64,000 bases of DNA, taken from assembly GCF_029590555.1 (NCBI RefSeq), contig NZ_CP081002.1:926501-990500 (forward strand), written 5' to 3'. The notes under the pieces are model-generated. The model searched no databases, had not been told where the DNA came from, and was given only the letters and a program-made list of their open reading frames with translations. This stretch comes from Sphingobium sp. V4. Its GTDB lineage: Bacteria; Pseudomonadota; Alphaproteobacteria; Sphingomonadales; Sphingomonadaceae. Both the position numbers and the translations under genes were made by a program. How positions within the stretch are numbered: position 1 is the first letter of the stretch; every line of letters begins with the position of its first letter. Shown here piece by piece: positions 35,647-43,624 of the stretch.

Positions 35647-35953
35647 GGCGCGGGTTTCGCCCTCCGTGGGAGGAGTTTTACGGATTGTAAATTGGTGCGC
35701 CGAACGGCCGAGGCAGTGCGTCATTTTTTAAGTTCAGGCAGCGGTCCGGTTTTGACGTGAGCCGACCTTAAATCGTTACTGCAAACGATCTATGTTGGTC
35801 GCGTGCTGCCAGTTAGCGGACGGACCGCACCTGGGTGCCGGATTTTTATGGCTGAACGACGGCAAATGGTCGACGTCGGATATCGCTCGCTGTGATGCCG
35901 CCCACTATCGTCAATTCGACGCGATCATCGATCCTGAAACTAGCCGTTCGCTT
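35647..35953. other. Intergenic stretch with dispersed-repeat copy D
   Basis: No gene supported. The repeat occupies 35815-35879; the rest shows no signal. Confidence 0.5.
35815..35879. repeat. Dispersed degenerate repeat, copy D
   Basis: AGCGGACGGACCGCACCTGG is followed by a TTTTTATGGCTGAACGACGG core and GGTCGACGTCGG. It shares AGCGGACGGACCGCACCT exactly with copy E. Confidence 0.65.
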
Positions 35954-36652
35954 TCAGCCGCCTTCACATTTGCCCGCCAACCAGATCTTATGGATGACAT
36001 GCTCCCCGCCGGCAAAGGCCGGGATACTCACCTCCTCGACATCGAACCCGATGCTGTCTAGTCGATCGACGAAGGCGTCGTCGGCATAGGCCGACCAGAT
36101 GGCAAGTATGCCGCCAGGTTTGAGCGCGGCATGAGCTGCGCGCAGCCCCCAGTTGGAATAGAGACGTTCGTTGGCCAGATGGATCAGGCCATCAGGGCCA
36201 TTGTCGACATCCAGCAGGATTGCATCGAACCCGGCTTCTGCCCGCTCTATCACATCATGCACATCCTCCATTTCGAGCGACAACCGGGGATCGGCGAGAT
36301 GATCGTGGAACAGATGCGCCAGCGGGCCATTGGCCCAGGTCACGATCCTTGGCACCAGTTCTGCGACAGTAACCCGGGCCTTTGGCGGTAGGATCGCCAA
36401 GGCAGCGCCAAGTGTAAATCCCATCCCAAGACCGCCGATCAGAATTCGGCTTTCAGGATCGGTCAGTCGCCGGCATGCCAACGTTGCGAGCGCCTCCTCG
36501 GAATGGCGGACCTGATTGCCCATCAGTTCCTCCTCGCCGAAGCGGATTGAGTAATCCGTGCCGCGTTTCCACAGCCGCAACAAGCCGCCATCGGGAAGCT
36601 CCGCCGTATCGAGCAGTTCGACAGGCGTATGTGTATCAGATGTGGCCAGCAT
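35954..36652 (-). CDS. Spermidine-synthase-like class I SAM-dependent methyltransferase
   Basis: 232 residues from ATG 36652 (AAGGA about 8 nt upstream; the frame continues to 36766). The Rossmann region has motif I ILIGGLGMGFTLGAAL, motif II VTVAELVPRIVTWAN and DAILLDVDNGPDGL, followed by GGILAIWSAYADDAF. The pattern ELVP/DVDNGP is typical of spermidine-synthase-like proteins of unknown substrate in alphaproteobacteria. It may be an aminopropyl- or methyltransferase. Transcribed alone on the minus strand. Confidence 0.8.
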   Translation of the reverse strand: MLATSDTHTPVELLDTAELPDGGLLRLWKRGTDYSIRFGEEELMGNQVRHSEEALATLACRRLTDPESRILIGGLGMGFTLGAALAILPPKARVTVAELVPRIVTWANGPLAHLFHDHLADPRLSLEMEDVHDVIERAEAGFDAILLDVDNGPDGLIHLANERLYSNWGLRAAHAALKPGGILAIWSAYADDAFVDRLDSIGFDVEEVSIPAFAGGEHVIHKIWLAGKCEGG

Positions 36653-36769
36653 GGCTCGCGTCCTTCGTGGATGCCGGCCCTGCCGGAAAGCGGATAGTCC
36701 AATCACATTCGGTCCCCTTCCGCACCGAGCCAGCACGGACTGGGAAAATTCGGCACGCGCCCTCACCGA

Positions 36770-36979
36770 TCATTTGGTCGCATATTGTCCGGGTTCGGCT
36801 TGGAAGACATCGCGCGCGAAATTGCGGGCGGCTGTCGCAGTCTTGAAGAGTTCCGCCTGCAACCGGGATGTCACCAGCGGATAGCCTTGCGAATTATAGC
36901 GCGTCTCCCGCACTGTGAGCCGGAAATGCCCGTCCTCGTCGGTGTTGATCAGAAAGGGCTTAACGTTTGCACGGGACAT
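36770..36979 (-). CDS. Small hypothetical protein
   Basis: 69 residues from ATG 36979 with CAGGAG 6 nt upstream. Basic/amphipathic (FLINTDEDGHFRLTVRETRY, then LFKTATAARNFARDVFQ). No domain recognised. The sequence TDEDGHFRLTVRETRYNSQG suggests a small beta-sheet followed by one helix. Clean coding pattern and RBS support it. Confidence 0.65.
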   Translation of the reverse strand: MSRANVKPFLINTDEDGHFRLTVRETRYNSQGYPLVTSRLQAELFKTATAARNFARDVFQAEPGQYATK

Positions 36980-37039
36980 ATGCGCTCCTGGTTGAGGGAC
37001 AGCAGGCCGGCGATGCGAATGCTCCGCCGGTAGAAAAAG

Positions 37040-37168
37040 TCAGCCCAGCACAGCGGCAACGATCCGCTTCAGTTCGCTGCTGGACAGGGTAGGGGGCACC
37101 GGCAGATGCGACGGGTTGCCCAGTGGCAGCAGGCTCGCGCCTTTGCTGGCCTTGGATATGTTTTTCAT
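37040..37168 (-). CDS. Short peptide of 42 residues
   Basis: ATG 37168 is preceded by AAGGA. The product is MKNISKASKGASLLPLGNPS followed by HLPVPPTLSSSELKRIVAAVLG. It has a Lys/Ser-rich start, a Pro-rich middle and a C-terminal amphipathic helix. No family recognised. It could be a secreted or leader-type peptide; that is speculation. Confidence 0.45.
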   Translation of the reverse strand: MKNISKASKGASLLPLGNPSHLPVPPTLSSSELKRIVAAVLG

Positions 37169-37286
37169 GAAGTTGGTCCTTGCGGCGTCATGCCGCGTCA
37201 ATTGGGCTGTTGCCCGGAAATGATGGGCGGGATTGAGCCGCGGCGCGCCAGTCGGGCCTGCAGCCCATATGATGCGCCGCGAGCCG

Positions 37287-37610
37287 TCACGACGACGCCC
37301 GCTTCTTACGTGCAAGATAGCGCGCATCGCGCGCTGCCTTGCGCTCGGCTTCGGTCAGCACTGGCTTTTGCTTCACTGCTGCTGCGGCCGCGTCCTGCGC
37401 CTTCGCATGCTTGAGCGCCTTGGCGGCAAGCAAGTCATGCTGCCGCTTTTCTCGCTTGGCTGCTTCCTTGGCGAGCCGACTGGCCAGGCGGGCGGCCGCG
37501 GCAGCCTCATCCACCGGCGGCTTGGCCCGCAGTTGATCGAGTGCCCCTGTACGAGCACGCGCGGCGGCACCGATGCGCTCCTGAAAGCCTGGCTCTTTGT
37601 ATCTTTTCAT
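37287..37610 (-). CDS. DUF6481 family protein
   Basis: A 107-residue highly basic, alanine-rich, probably coiled-coil protein: KRYKEPGFQERIGAAARAR at the start, then repeated K/R/A/E heptads (RLASRLAKEAAKREKRQHDL) and KAARDARYLARKKRAS at the end. This is the DUF6481 pattern. The basic character suggests nucleic-acid or ribosome association, which is inference. An AGGACA lies upstream of the ATG. Confidence 0.7.
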   Translation of the reverse strand: MKRYKEPGFQERIGAAARARTGALDQLRAKPPVDEAAAAARLASRLAKEAAKREKRQHDLLAAKALKHAKAQDAAAAAVKQKPVLTEAERKAARDARYLARKKRASS

Positions 37611-38128
37611 GTTGTTGGAAAATGTCCTGTTCTATGTGCGTATTGAAATGGTCGTCCCGGCCACATGATATTATGGCGTAGCCAGTCCAGAATATCGGAC
37701 GGACGCTAGCCGTTGGACAGGGAGAACCCAGACGCGGGTGTCGATGGCGATTTCCATGTTGTCGCTTCGCAGTGGTGCGCGGCGTCTGCGTCATGGAAAT
37801 TTTCTGCTTGGCGATTACGAAGCCTGTCCTTGTCCCATCATTCATTCGGACGCGCGACCATTCGCACATCCCGGCTTCATGAGGGCAATAGTGGACAAAG
37901 GGAGAGCCGTAGCGGCCCGATACCCGTCAGAGTCAACGTTCAGCGAAATGCTTGTAGCACGTATCGCCGAACATTGAAACTCCGCGTGGAAATAGGCGCA
38001 CCACCTGTCGCTATCGCAGGCCCCTGGAAGCCGGCCTTTTCACAGGCAGGTACGAGGGGAGCAATTCCAATAGCGGACGGACCGCACCTAGGAACGGAAA
38101 AATAGCGGCTGGATGGCGACATCCGGTC
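37611..38128. other. Intergenic stretch before the IS1182-type element
   Basis: No gene supported. It holds the promoter side of the DUF6481 gene and, at its right end, dispersed-repeat copy E, into which the next IS is inserted. Confidence 0.45.
38072..38128. repeat. Dispersed degenerate repeat, copy E (split by IS1182-type insertion)
   Basis: AGCGGACGGACCGCACCTAG is followed by an AAAAATAGCGGCTGGATGG core and CGACATCCGGTC. The natural continuation GAGGACGG lies at 39704, beyond the IS, so the element jumped into this repeat. Confidence 0.65.
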
Positions 38129-39699
38129 CAGACTGTGTGAAAACGCTGCAGATATGGTATGATGCTCTAACGGTTTGGGGGATCATATGGGTCGCTTCAT
38201 TTCTGGTGCTGATCGCAAGCAGACGACGTTATTTCCGCCCTGCGTAGATGATTGGATCGGGGATGATAATCCGGTTCGAGTGATCGACGCGTTTGTAGAT
38301 GCGCTCGATCTTTTGGGGCTTGGATTTGACGGTGCGCAGCCTGCTGCGACAGGGCGGCCTTCGTATCACCCGTCGGTCCTCCTCAAGCTTTACATCTACG
38401 GATATCTCAATCGGGTTCAGTCGAGCCGACGCCTGGAGCGGGAGGCTGACCGCAATGTCGAGCTGATGTGGCTGGTGGGCCGGCTTGTACCCGATCACAA
38501 GACGATTGCCGACTTCCGGCGGGATAATGGTGTTGCGATCCGCCAGGTTTGTGGCCGTTTTGTCCTTCTCTGCCGGGAGATGGCCCTGCTCACGAGTGGC
38601 AGCGTTGCCATTGACGGCAGCAAGTTCAAAGCGGTCAATAATCGCGACCGCAACTTCACCACAGCCAAGCTGGCGCGGCGTCGGGAGCAGATCGAAGAAA
38701 GCGTTGCACGCTATCTCTCGCAACTGGACACGGCGGACCGGCAGGAGCCGACAGACGTCCTGGCCTCAAAAACGGATCGCCTGAAGGAGAAGATTGCCAG
38801 GCTTGAGGAGGAGATGAAACGTCTCGACGGGCTGGAGGCGCAGATGCTGGCTGCGCCGGATCAGCAGATTTCACTGACTGATCCTGACGCTCGGTCCATG
38901 GCGACAAGCGGTCGTGGGACCGGAATGGTGGGGTATAACGTCCAGGTCGCGGTCGATACAGAGCACCACATCATCGTTGCCCATGAAGTGACGAATGTGG
39001 GTAGCGACCGGGCTCAACTGAGCGGCATGGCGACAACGACCAAGATGGTCCTGGGTGTGGATCGGCTCGATGTAGTGGCAGATCGTGGCTATTTCTCGAG
39101 CGAGCAGATCCTCGCCAGCGAACAGGCTGGCGTCACGGTCACCCTGCCAAAACCACTGACCTCAAGAGCCAGATATGAAGGTCGCTTTGGCAAGCCGGAT
39201 TTTGTCTACGTGCCCGAGCAGGATGTATATCGCTGTCCCGCAGGCGAACTGCTGAAAAACCGCCTCCAGAGTGAGGAAAGTGGTCTAAAGATAAATCGAT
39301 ACTGGGCCAGCACCTGCCAAACCTGCACGATCAAATCGCGCTGCACACCTGGCAAGGAGCGGCGTGTCTCCCGATGGGAGCATGAAGATATGATCGAGGC
39401 GATGCAGCACCGGCTCGATGCCAATCCGGACGCCATGCGCATCCGGCGCCAGACCGTCGAGCATCCCTTTGGCACCCTCAAGTCGCGAATGGGATACACA
39501 CATTTCCTCACCAGAACCAAGCCACGCGTTTCTACTGAAATGGCCCTCCACGTCCTCGCCTATAACCTCACTCGCGTCCTCAACATCATGGGAAGCCGTA
39601 ACCTGCTGAATGCCATCGCCGGCTAAGACAACGCCGTGCAAAACTCAGCACGGCCAATATTTATCAATCATGTCAACGAAGACGTTTCCACACAGACTG
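38129..39699 (+). mobile_element. IS1182-type element with 4-bp target duplication GGTC
   Basis: The ends are imperfect inverted repeats CAGACTGTGTGAAAACG (left) and CAGTCTGTGTGGAAACG (right, read inward). GGTC occurs on both sides (38125-38128 and 39700-39703). Length 1571 bp with one transposase gene. Confidence 0.85.
38187..39626 (+). CDS. IS1182 family transposase
   Basis: 479 residues from ATG 38187. The N-terminal region RQTTLFPPCVDDWIGDDNPVR and YGYLNRVQSSRRLEREADRN are signatures of IS1182/IS5-superfamily transposases. The DDE catalytic core includes AIDGSKFKAVN (D), VVADRGYFSS (D) and RRQTVEHPFGTLK (E). A central coiled coil (KLKEKIARLEEEMKRL-like) and a zinc-binding C-x-x-C region (STCQTCTIKSRC) are present. 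No disruption, so it may be active. Confidence 0.93.
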   Translation: MGRFISGADRKQTTLFPPCVDDWIGDDNPVRVIDAFVDALDLLGLGFDGAQPAATGRPSYHPSVLLKLYIYGYLNRVQSSRRLEREADRNVELMWLVGRLVPDHKTIADFRRDNGVAIRQVCGRFVLLCREMALLTSGSVAIDGSKFKAVNNRDRNFTTAKLARRREQIEESVARYLSQLDTADRQEPTDVLASKTDRLKEKIARLEEEMKRLDGLEAQMLAAPDQQISLTDPDARSMATSGRGTGMVGYNVQVAVDTEHHIIVAHEVTNVGSDRAQLSGMATTTKMVLGVDRLDVVADRGYFSSEQILASEQAGVTVTLPKPLTSRARYEGRFGKPDFVYVPEQDVYRCPAGELLKNRLQSEESGLKINRYWASTCQTCTIKSRCTPGKERRVSRWEHEDMIEAMQHRLDANPDAMRIRRQTVEHPFGTLKSRMGYTHFLTRTKPRVSTEMALHVLAYNLTRVLNIMGSRNLLNAIAG

Positions 39700-39825
39700 G
39701 GTCGAGGACGGAAAAGGCTGCTACGCCGATTGTCGGCGTTCGAATGCGATTTACTTGTGTTGGAAGGCGGACATTCGCTGACGCGCCAACTAAGATCAGT
39801 CAACGGCTCTCCTACGATCACGTAC

Positions 39826-41157
39826 TCAGCTCACTGTTCCCCAACCACCTCCTCTGGTCAGGAAGGTGTCGCGTTCACGGATAGCGACGGCAGCATTCAG
39901 GAGTTCCGATAGTCGCCCCATCTCTCTCCCGATCAGATCGTCGAAGTTTTTCTGATTTTGAGAGCGCAAGATCGGAGTTGCCGCTTCGAGTTTTTCCAAC
40001 ATCGGCCTGGCAAGCTTTTCGACGAACTCGCTGACATCTTCGACGCCACATTGCGCAATGAACGATGTCAGATCTTCGCTGGTCATATCGTCGAAAAATT
40101 CAGCAGCGCCAACATTATAGGCGAGCTGGTGATTATATCGATCGTCGATCCGAATGGGGAGCAGGTCATAAAGCGGTGCAAAATAGGGCGTCCCGCCCTT
40201 CGCGTAGAGCAGGGCGTGGTTCTTGGCATGGTTGTCGGTGTTGCCAACACACAGGTTGAAAAGCGTCGCTAGGAGAAATTCCAACCTGGCTGCGTCAGGA
40301 TCGGCGGTTTGGTTGAGCACCCAAATAGCCGCGTCGGTGTCGAACCAACGGCCAGGTTTACCATTACGCTGATATTTTAGTTCCGAAGGAAGCCCTAGCG
40401 CCTGCGCAAAATCCTCCTGATGTATGCGCGAAACGATGCCATTCTCGACATGTCGGTCAAATCGTTCGATCAGCAGGGCATCAACGCCATCAAATTTCAT
40501 GGCGACTGGAACGCTGACGTTCAGATCCAGCGCATCAGCGAGAAGCGCCGAGGCTTCCTCAAGCCGAGCTTCTCGCCCATGCCGCCGCTCTGGCACTTTG
40601 AGAATGTGCGTCGTCGGCACCCTGACACCCGCTCGGGGAAGAGCGAATGTGCCGTCCGGTAACAGGGTGAGGGCAATTTTACTTTGAACGCCGGCTACTG
40701 GCGAAGGGTCTCTGACTTCCGAAGGCAACCGTCGCGTGTCGGCAAGACTGCGCACGATACGCGAGAGTTCACGCTCCTCGATCGGCTCGTAATCCTGGTC
40801 GAGGTGGCCTGGTGCCTTCACTGGCGGATCCCCGCCCGGCAGACAAGATATTGCGCCAGGACAATCGGCACCCATGTAATGGAGCAGGCCGACCACATCG
40901 GTAAGCTCGAGCCCCTCGCGCTCCATGATCCGCTGCAACTGATTATTTTCGGGCAGGAGATTGGCAAAGAAAGCCCGCGTTCTGACGTCGTTAAATCCCT
41001 GCTCTTGCAGCGGCAAAGCAAGCGACAATGGCAATCCCTGCGTCTCGATATAGGCGCCATCATATTGGAAGCTGGTTCCACCCTCTTCAGAACGAATTAG
41101 TTGCCCAGCCGGCAAAGGGTGGCCGTCCATCCATACGGCAAGCCTGTCAGCGCGCAT
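39826..41157 (-). CDS. hipA: HipA-family serine/threonine kinase toxin
   Basis: 443 residues from ATG 41157 (MRADRLAVWMDGHPLPAGQL). It has the N-terminal HipA_N domain with FFANLLPENNQLQRI, and the kinase core with PTTHILKVPE, the regulatory/phosphate loop area VAGVQSKIAL, LIERFDR, the catalytic CVGNTDNHAKNHALLY (N-x-D-x-H-x-K-N) and the metal-binding YDLLP. HipA kinases phosphorylate glutamyl-tRNA synthetase and cause growth arrest in E. coli; the target here is unproven. The start overlaps the upstream antitoxin-like gene by 11 bp. Confidence 0.88.
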   Translation of the reverse strand: MRADRLAVWMDGHPLPAGQLIRSEEGGTSFQYDGAYIETQGLPLSLALPLQEQGFNDVRTRAFFANLLPENNQLQRIMEREGLELTDVVGLLHYMGADCPGAISCLPGGDPPVKAPGHLDQDYEPIEERELSRIVRSLADTRRLPSEVRDPSPVAGVQSKIALTLLPDGTFALPRAGVRVPTTHILKVPERRHGREARLEEASALLADALDLNVSVPVAMKFDGVDALLIERFDRHVENGIVSRIHQEDFAQALGLPSELKYQRNGKPGRWFDTDAAIWVLNQTADPDAARLEFLLATLFNLCVGNTDNHAKNHALLYAKGGTPYFAPLYDLLPIRIDDRYNHQLAYNVGAAEFFDDMTSEDLTSFIAQCGVEDVSEFVEKLARPMLEKLEAATPILRSQNQKNFDDLIGREMGRLSELLNAAVAIRERDTFLTRGGGWGTVS

Positions 41158-41695
41158 CGTGCTCAGCCGCCAGCAAACGCACACCCAAGGCATTGCAAAC
41201 GTGGAACACGCGCTCAAGCTCTGCAGTCGGCTTGCCAGCCTCCAGTTCTGAGATGAAGCGCCGTCCGGTCCCGGCCTTCTCTGCAAGCTCACTTTGGGTC
41301 ATTCGCTGCTGAAGACGCGCGGCGCGAACGAATTCGCCAAGTTCCGCGGCACTGGACAGGAAGGACCGACGCTCCGATGCTGATATGGGTTTGATAGAGG
41401 CAACGTCGAACTGCACCGCCGGGCCTTGCGCGAGTGCAGGCATTTCGATGCGGTCAGACCGGTCGGGCGCACGCAGCTTGATGGCAGGCCTCGGCGTCGC
41501 TTCCGCCTTCGCTTTGGCCACGAATTGGCGCAGTGCACTCCCATTTCCTGACACCTTAATGACGCCCGATTTCCCTGCCCCTTTCTTTTCGAAGAAAGGC
41601 GCAGTGGGCGTTCCGGTCGCTACAGATGAGGTTTGTCGCCCACGTTTCATGAGTTGGGCGAAGCTTGAGCTCGACAGTATTTTCTTTTCGACCAT
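41147..41695 (-). CDS. hipB: HipB-like XRE antitoxin with long N-terminal extension
   Basis: 182 residues. The C-terminal ~65 residues are an XRE helix-turn-helix (FVRAARLQQRMTQSELAEKA, then GTGRRFISELEAGKP). The first ~110 residues are an unusual Lys/Ala/Pro-rich, likely disordered extension (KKGAGKSGVIKVSGNG, KAKAEATPRPAIKLRAP). Classical HipB is ~90 residues. The 11-bp overlap with hipA and same strand indicate a toxin-antitoxin operon, with this protein as the DNA-binding autoregulator. The extension may anchor or regulate the toxin; this is inference. Confidence 0.8.
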   Translation of the reverse strand: MVEKKILSSSSFAQLMKRGRQTSSVATGTPTAPFFEKKGAGKSGVIKVSGNGSALRQFVAKAKAEATPRPAIKLRAPDRSDRIEMPALAQGPAVQFDVASIKPISASERRSFLSSAAELGEFVRAARLQQRMTQSELAEKAGTGRRFISELEAGKPTAELERVFHVCNALGVRLLAAEHDAR

Positions 41696-42134
41696 GGCTA
41701 AGAAGCACTAACCGAAATCCACATTCATGTCAAAATTCATGTTCCCGATCGGTATCACCGACGCACCGTCCGGGATCACAATTGTGAATAGACGGGAATT
41801 GTGCGTGCTGACCAATGCGGTCGGAATTGAAGTGCGTTGCAGCTTTGGCTGAATCGCGGGCGACATGGTCTGGCTGGAGAGGGCGTTTCGCGAAAAATGA
41901 GGCGACCAACAAGACATGGTCGGGTTGCGACCCTGCGGGATCCCGCACACTATCGCTGGCGCTTCAATCCAGGTTTTGCATTCGACCATCATCCGACCGT
42001 AGCCTGATATTCCGAAAACGGCCAGTCTCGAAGGGGGCTGTCAGGTTAGCGGATGAAGTGGATGGCTCCCGCTCATGGCATCTAAGTGCCAAGATGGGTT
42101 TGCTGTCATGCAACCCGAGAAGGAGCCACCCGCC
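41696..42134. other. Stretch between the HipBA module and the first IS110-type element
   Basis: No gene recognised. A GTTAGCGGATGAAG segment at about 42045-42060 may be the edge of another dispersed-repeat copy. The last ~80 bp, with a GGCATCTAAGTGCC palindromic motif, probably belong to the IS110 left end. Confidence 0.4.
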
Positions 42135-43175
42135 ATGGAGATTAGCACGATCGGCCTCGATTTGGCCAAAAACGTTTTTCAGGTTCACGGTATCAGCGCG
42201 ACCGGAGAGGTCGTCATTCGCAAGGCGCTGCGGCGATCGCAGATGTTGCCGTTCTTCGAGAAGCTGCCGCCGTGCCTTGTCGGCGCCGAGGCCTGCGGGA
42301 CGTCGCATCACTGGGCGCGCGAACTGACGAAGCTGGGCCATGAGGTGCGGCTGATGCCGGCGGCTTACGTGAAGCCTTATGTGAAGCGCGGTAAGAACGA
42401 TGCCGCCGACGCAGAGGCAATCTGCGAAGCGGTCACACGTCAGACGATGCGGTTCGTGCCCGTCAAGTCGCGCGAGCAGCAGGCAGCGTTGTCGCTGCAC
42501 CGCGTGCGTAGCCTGCTGATCAAGCAGCGCACGCAGCTGGTCAACATGATGCGCAGCGTGCTCGCCGAGCTGGGCATCGCGATCCCGGTGGGGATCGTGA
42601 AGGCACTGCAGATGGCGCGGGAGATCGCCGAGGGTGAGTCCAAGCTCGACCTGCCGACCGAAGCGGTGAACGTCGTCGCCATGCTGGCAGGGCAATTGCT
42701 CCAGCTTCACGCCCAGTTGCGAAAGCTCGACCTGCGTCTCGCCGCTCTGCAGCGGAGCGACGACAGGGCCCGGCGCCTGGCGACGATCCCTGGTATCGGG
42801 CCGATCGGCGCGACCGCGCTTGCCGCGTCAGTGACTGATCCAAGCCAGTTCTCGTCAGGGCGCCAGTTCGCCGCCTAGCTGGGGCTGACCCCGCGGCAGA
42901 GTTCGAGTGGCGGCAAGGACCGCTTGGGGCGCATTACCAAGATGGGCGACAGATATCTGCGGCAGCTCCTGGTCATCGGCGCAACCGCGCTGGTCCGATA
43001 CGCAAAAGAGAAACCCGGCACGGCCGATCCGCGCTTTGTCGCTCTGCTCGCCAGAAAGCCTGCGCGCGTTGTCTCGGTCGCCATCGCCAACAAGATGGCG
43101 CGGATCGCATGGGCGGTCATGGCGCGCGGCGGCGTCTTCGAACGCGGGCATGCGCCCATGCTGGCAGCAGCATAG
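42135..43175 (+). pseudogene. IS110/IS1111 family transposase with an in-frame amber codon
   Basis: Starts at ATG 42135 (MEISTIGLDLAKNVFQVHG) behind AGGAGCC. It has RuvC-like DEDD residues (LDLAKN, GAEACG, KNDAADAEA) and the C-terminal TIPGIGPIGATALAA region. Codon 248 is TAG (42876-42878), directly after FSSGRQFAA, where the family normally has Trp before LGLTPRQSSSGG. The frame then continues without break to 43175 (ITKMGDRYLRQLL, IANKMARIAWAVMARG). So it is a single-nonsense pseudogene, unless the codon is suppressed. Confidence 0.85.
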
Positions 43176-43624
43176 ATCAAGAGTTTAGCTGAGGAGATCA
43201 GCTTCACGAGGTTGTGAGAGCGAAGGATGTGATGGCAAAACCGGTCGGACCGGGAACAAGGACAACCCAAGGACTGTCATAGGCGTAATAGCCTGCTTAG
43301 CCGATCGGACCTTGTTCGCGGACACCATCAGGGCCAGCAGTCTACACCGACTGCATCAACAGGCCGGACAGACGACTGCACCCGACGGAACGTCAGATCA
43401 TCACTTTATGCTTGCAACGCGGGAGCCATCCACAGATGACTGTCCGGACCTAGAGATCGAAAATCGCCTCCTGAACGGCAAAGAAGGGTGCGCGCCGTGC
43501 AAAGGCGGCACTTTCTAGGCCGTATGTTCGTGCGGTGAAGTTGGCCCGCCCTCGGAGTAAGCAGGAAACGGGGGTTACGCCGGACGGACCGGCGCCTATC
43601 CCCAAGCTTAAGCGAGGGCGAACC
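43176..43624. other. IS110-type right end and repeat copy F
   Basis: 43176-43400 looks like the long non-coding right end of an IS1111-group element (GAGAGCGAAGGATGTGATGG, AACCGGTCGGACCGGGAAC). In this group the right end can encode the bridge RNA. It is followed by a dispersed-repeat copy at 43441 and the leader of the next IS110 gene. Confidence 0.45.
43441..43489. repeat. Dispersed degenerate repeat, copy F
   Basis: TGTCCGGACCTAGAGATCGA, then AAATCGCCTCCTGAACGGCA and AAGAAGGG. It shares ATCGAAAATCGCC with copy B and lies between two IS110-type genes. Confidence 0.5.

Noticed and set aside
37738..37977. 79-codon plus-strand frame upstream of the IS1182 element
   Set aside because: No RBS and no similarity pattern; treated as intergenic.
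41708..41992. 94-codon minus-strand frame between hipB and the IS110 element
   Set aside because: No RBS or family resemblance; composition is not clearly coding.
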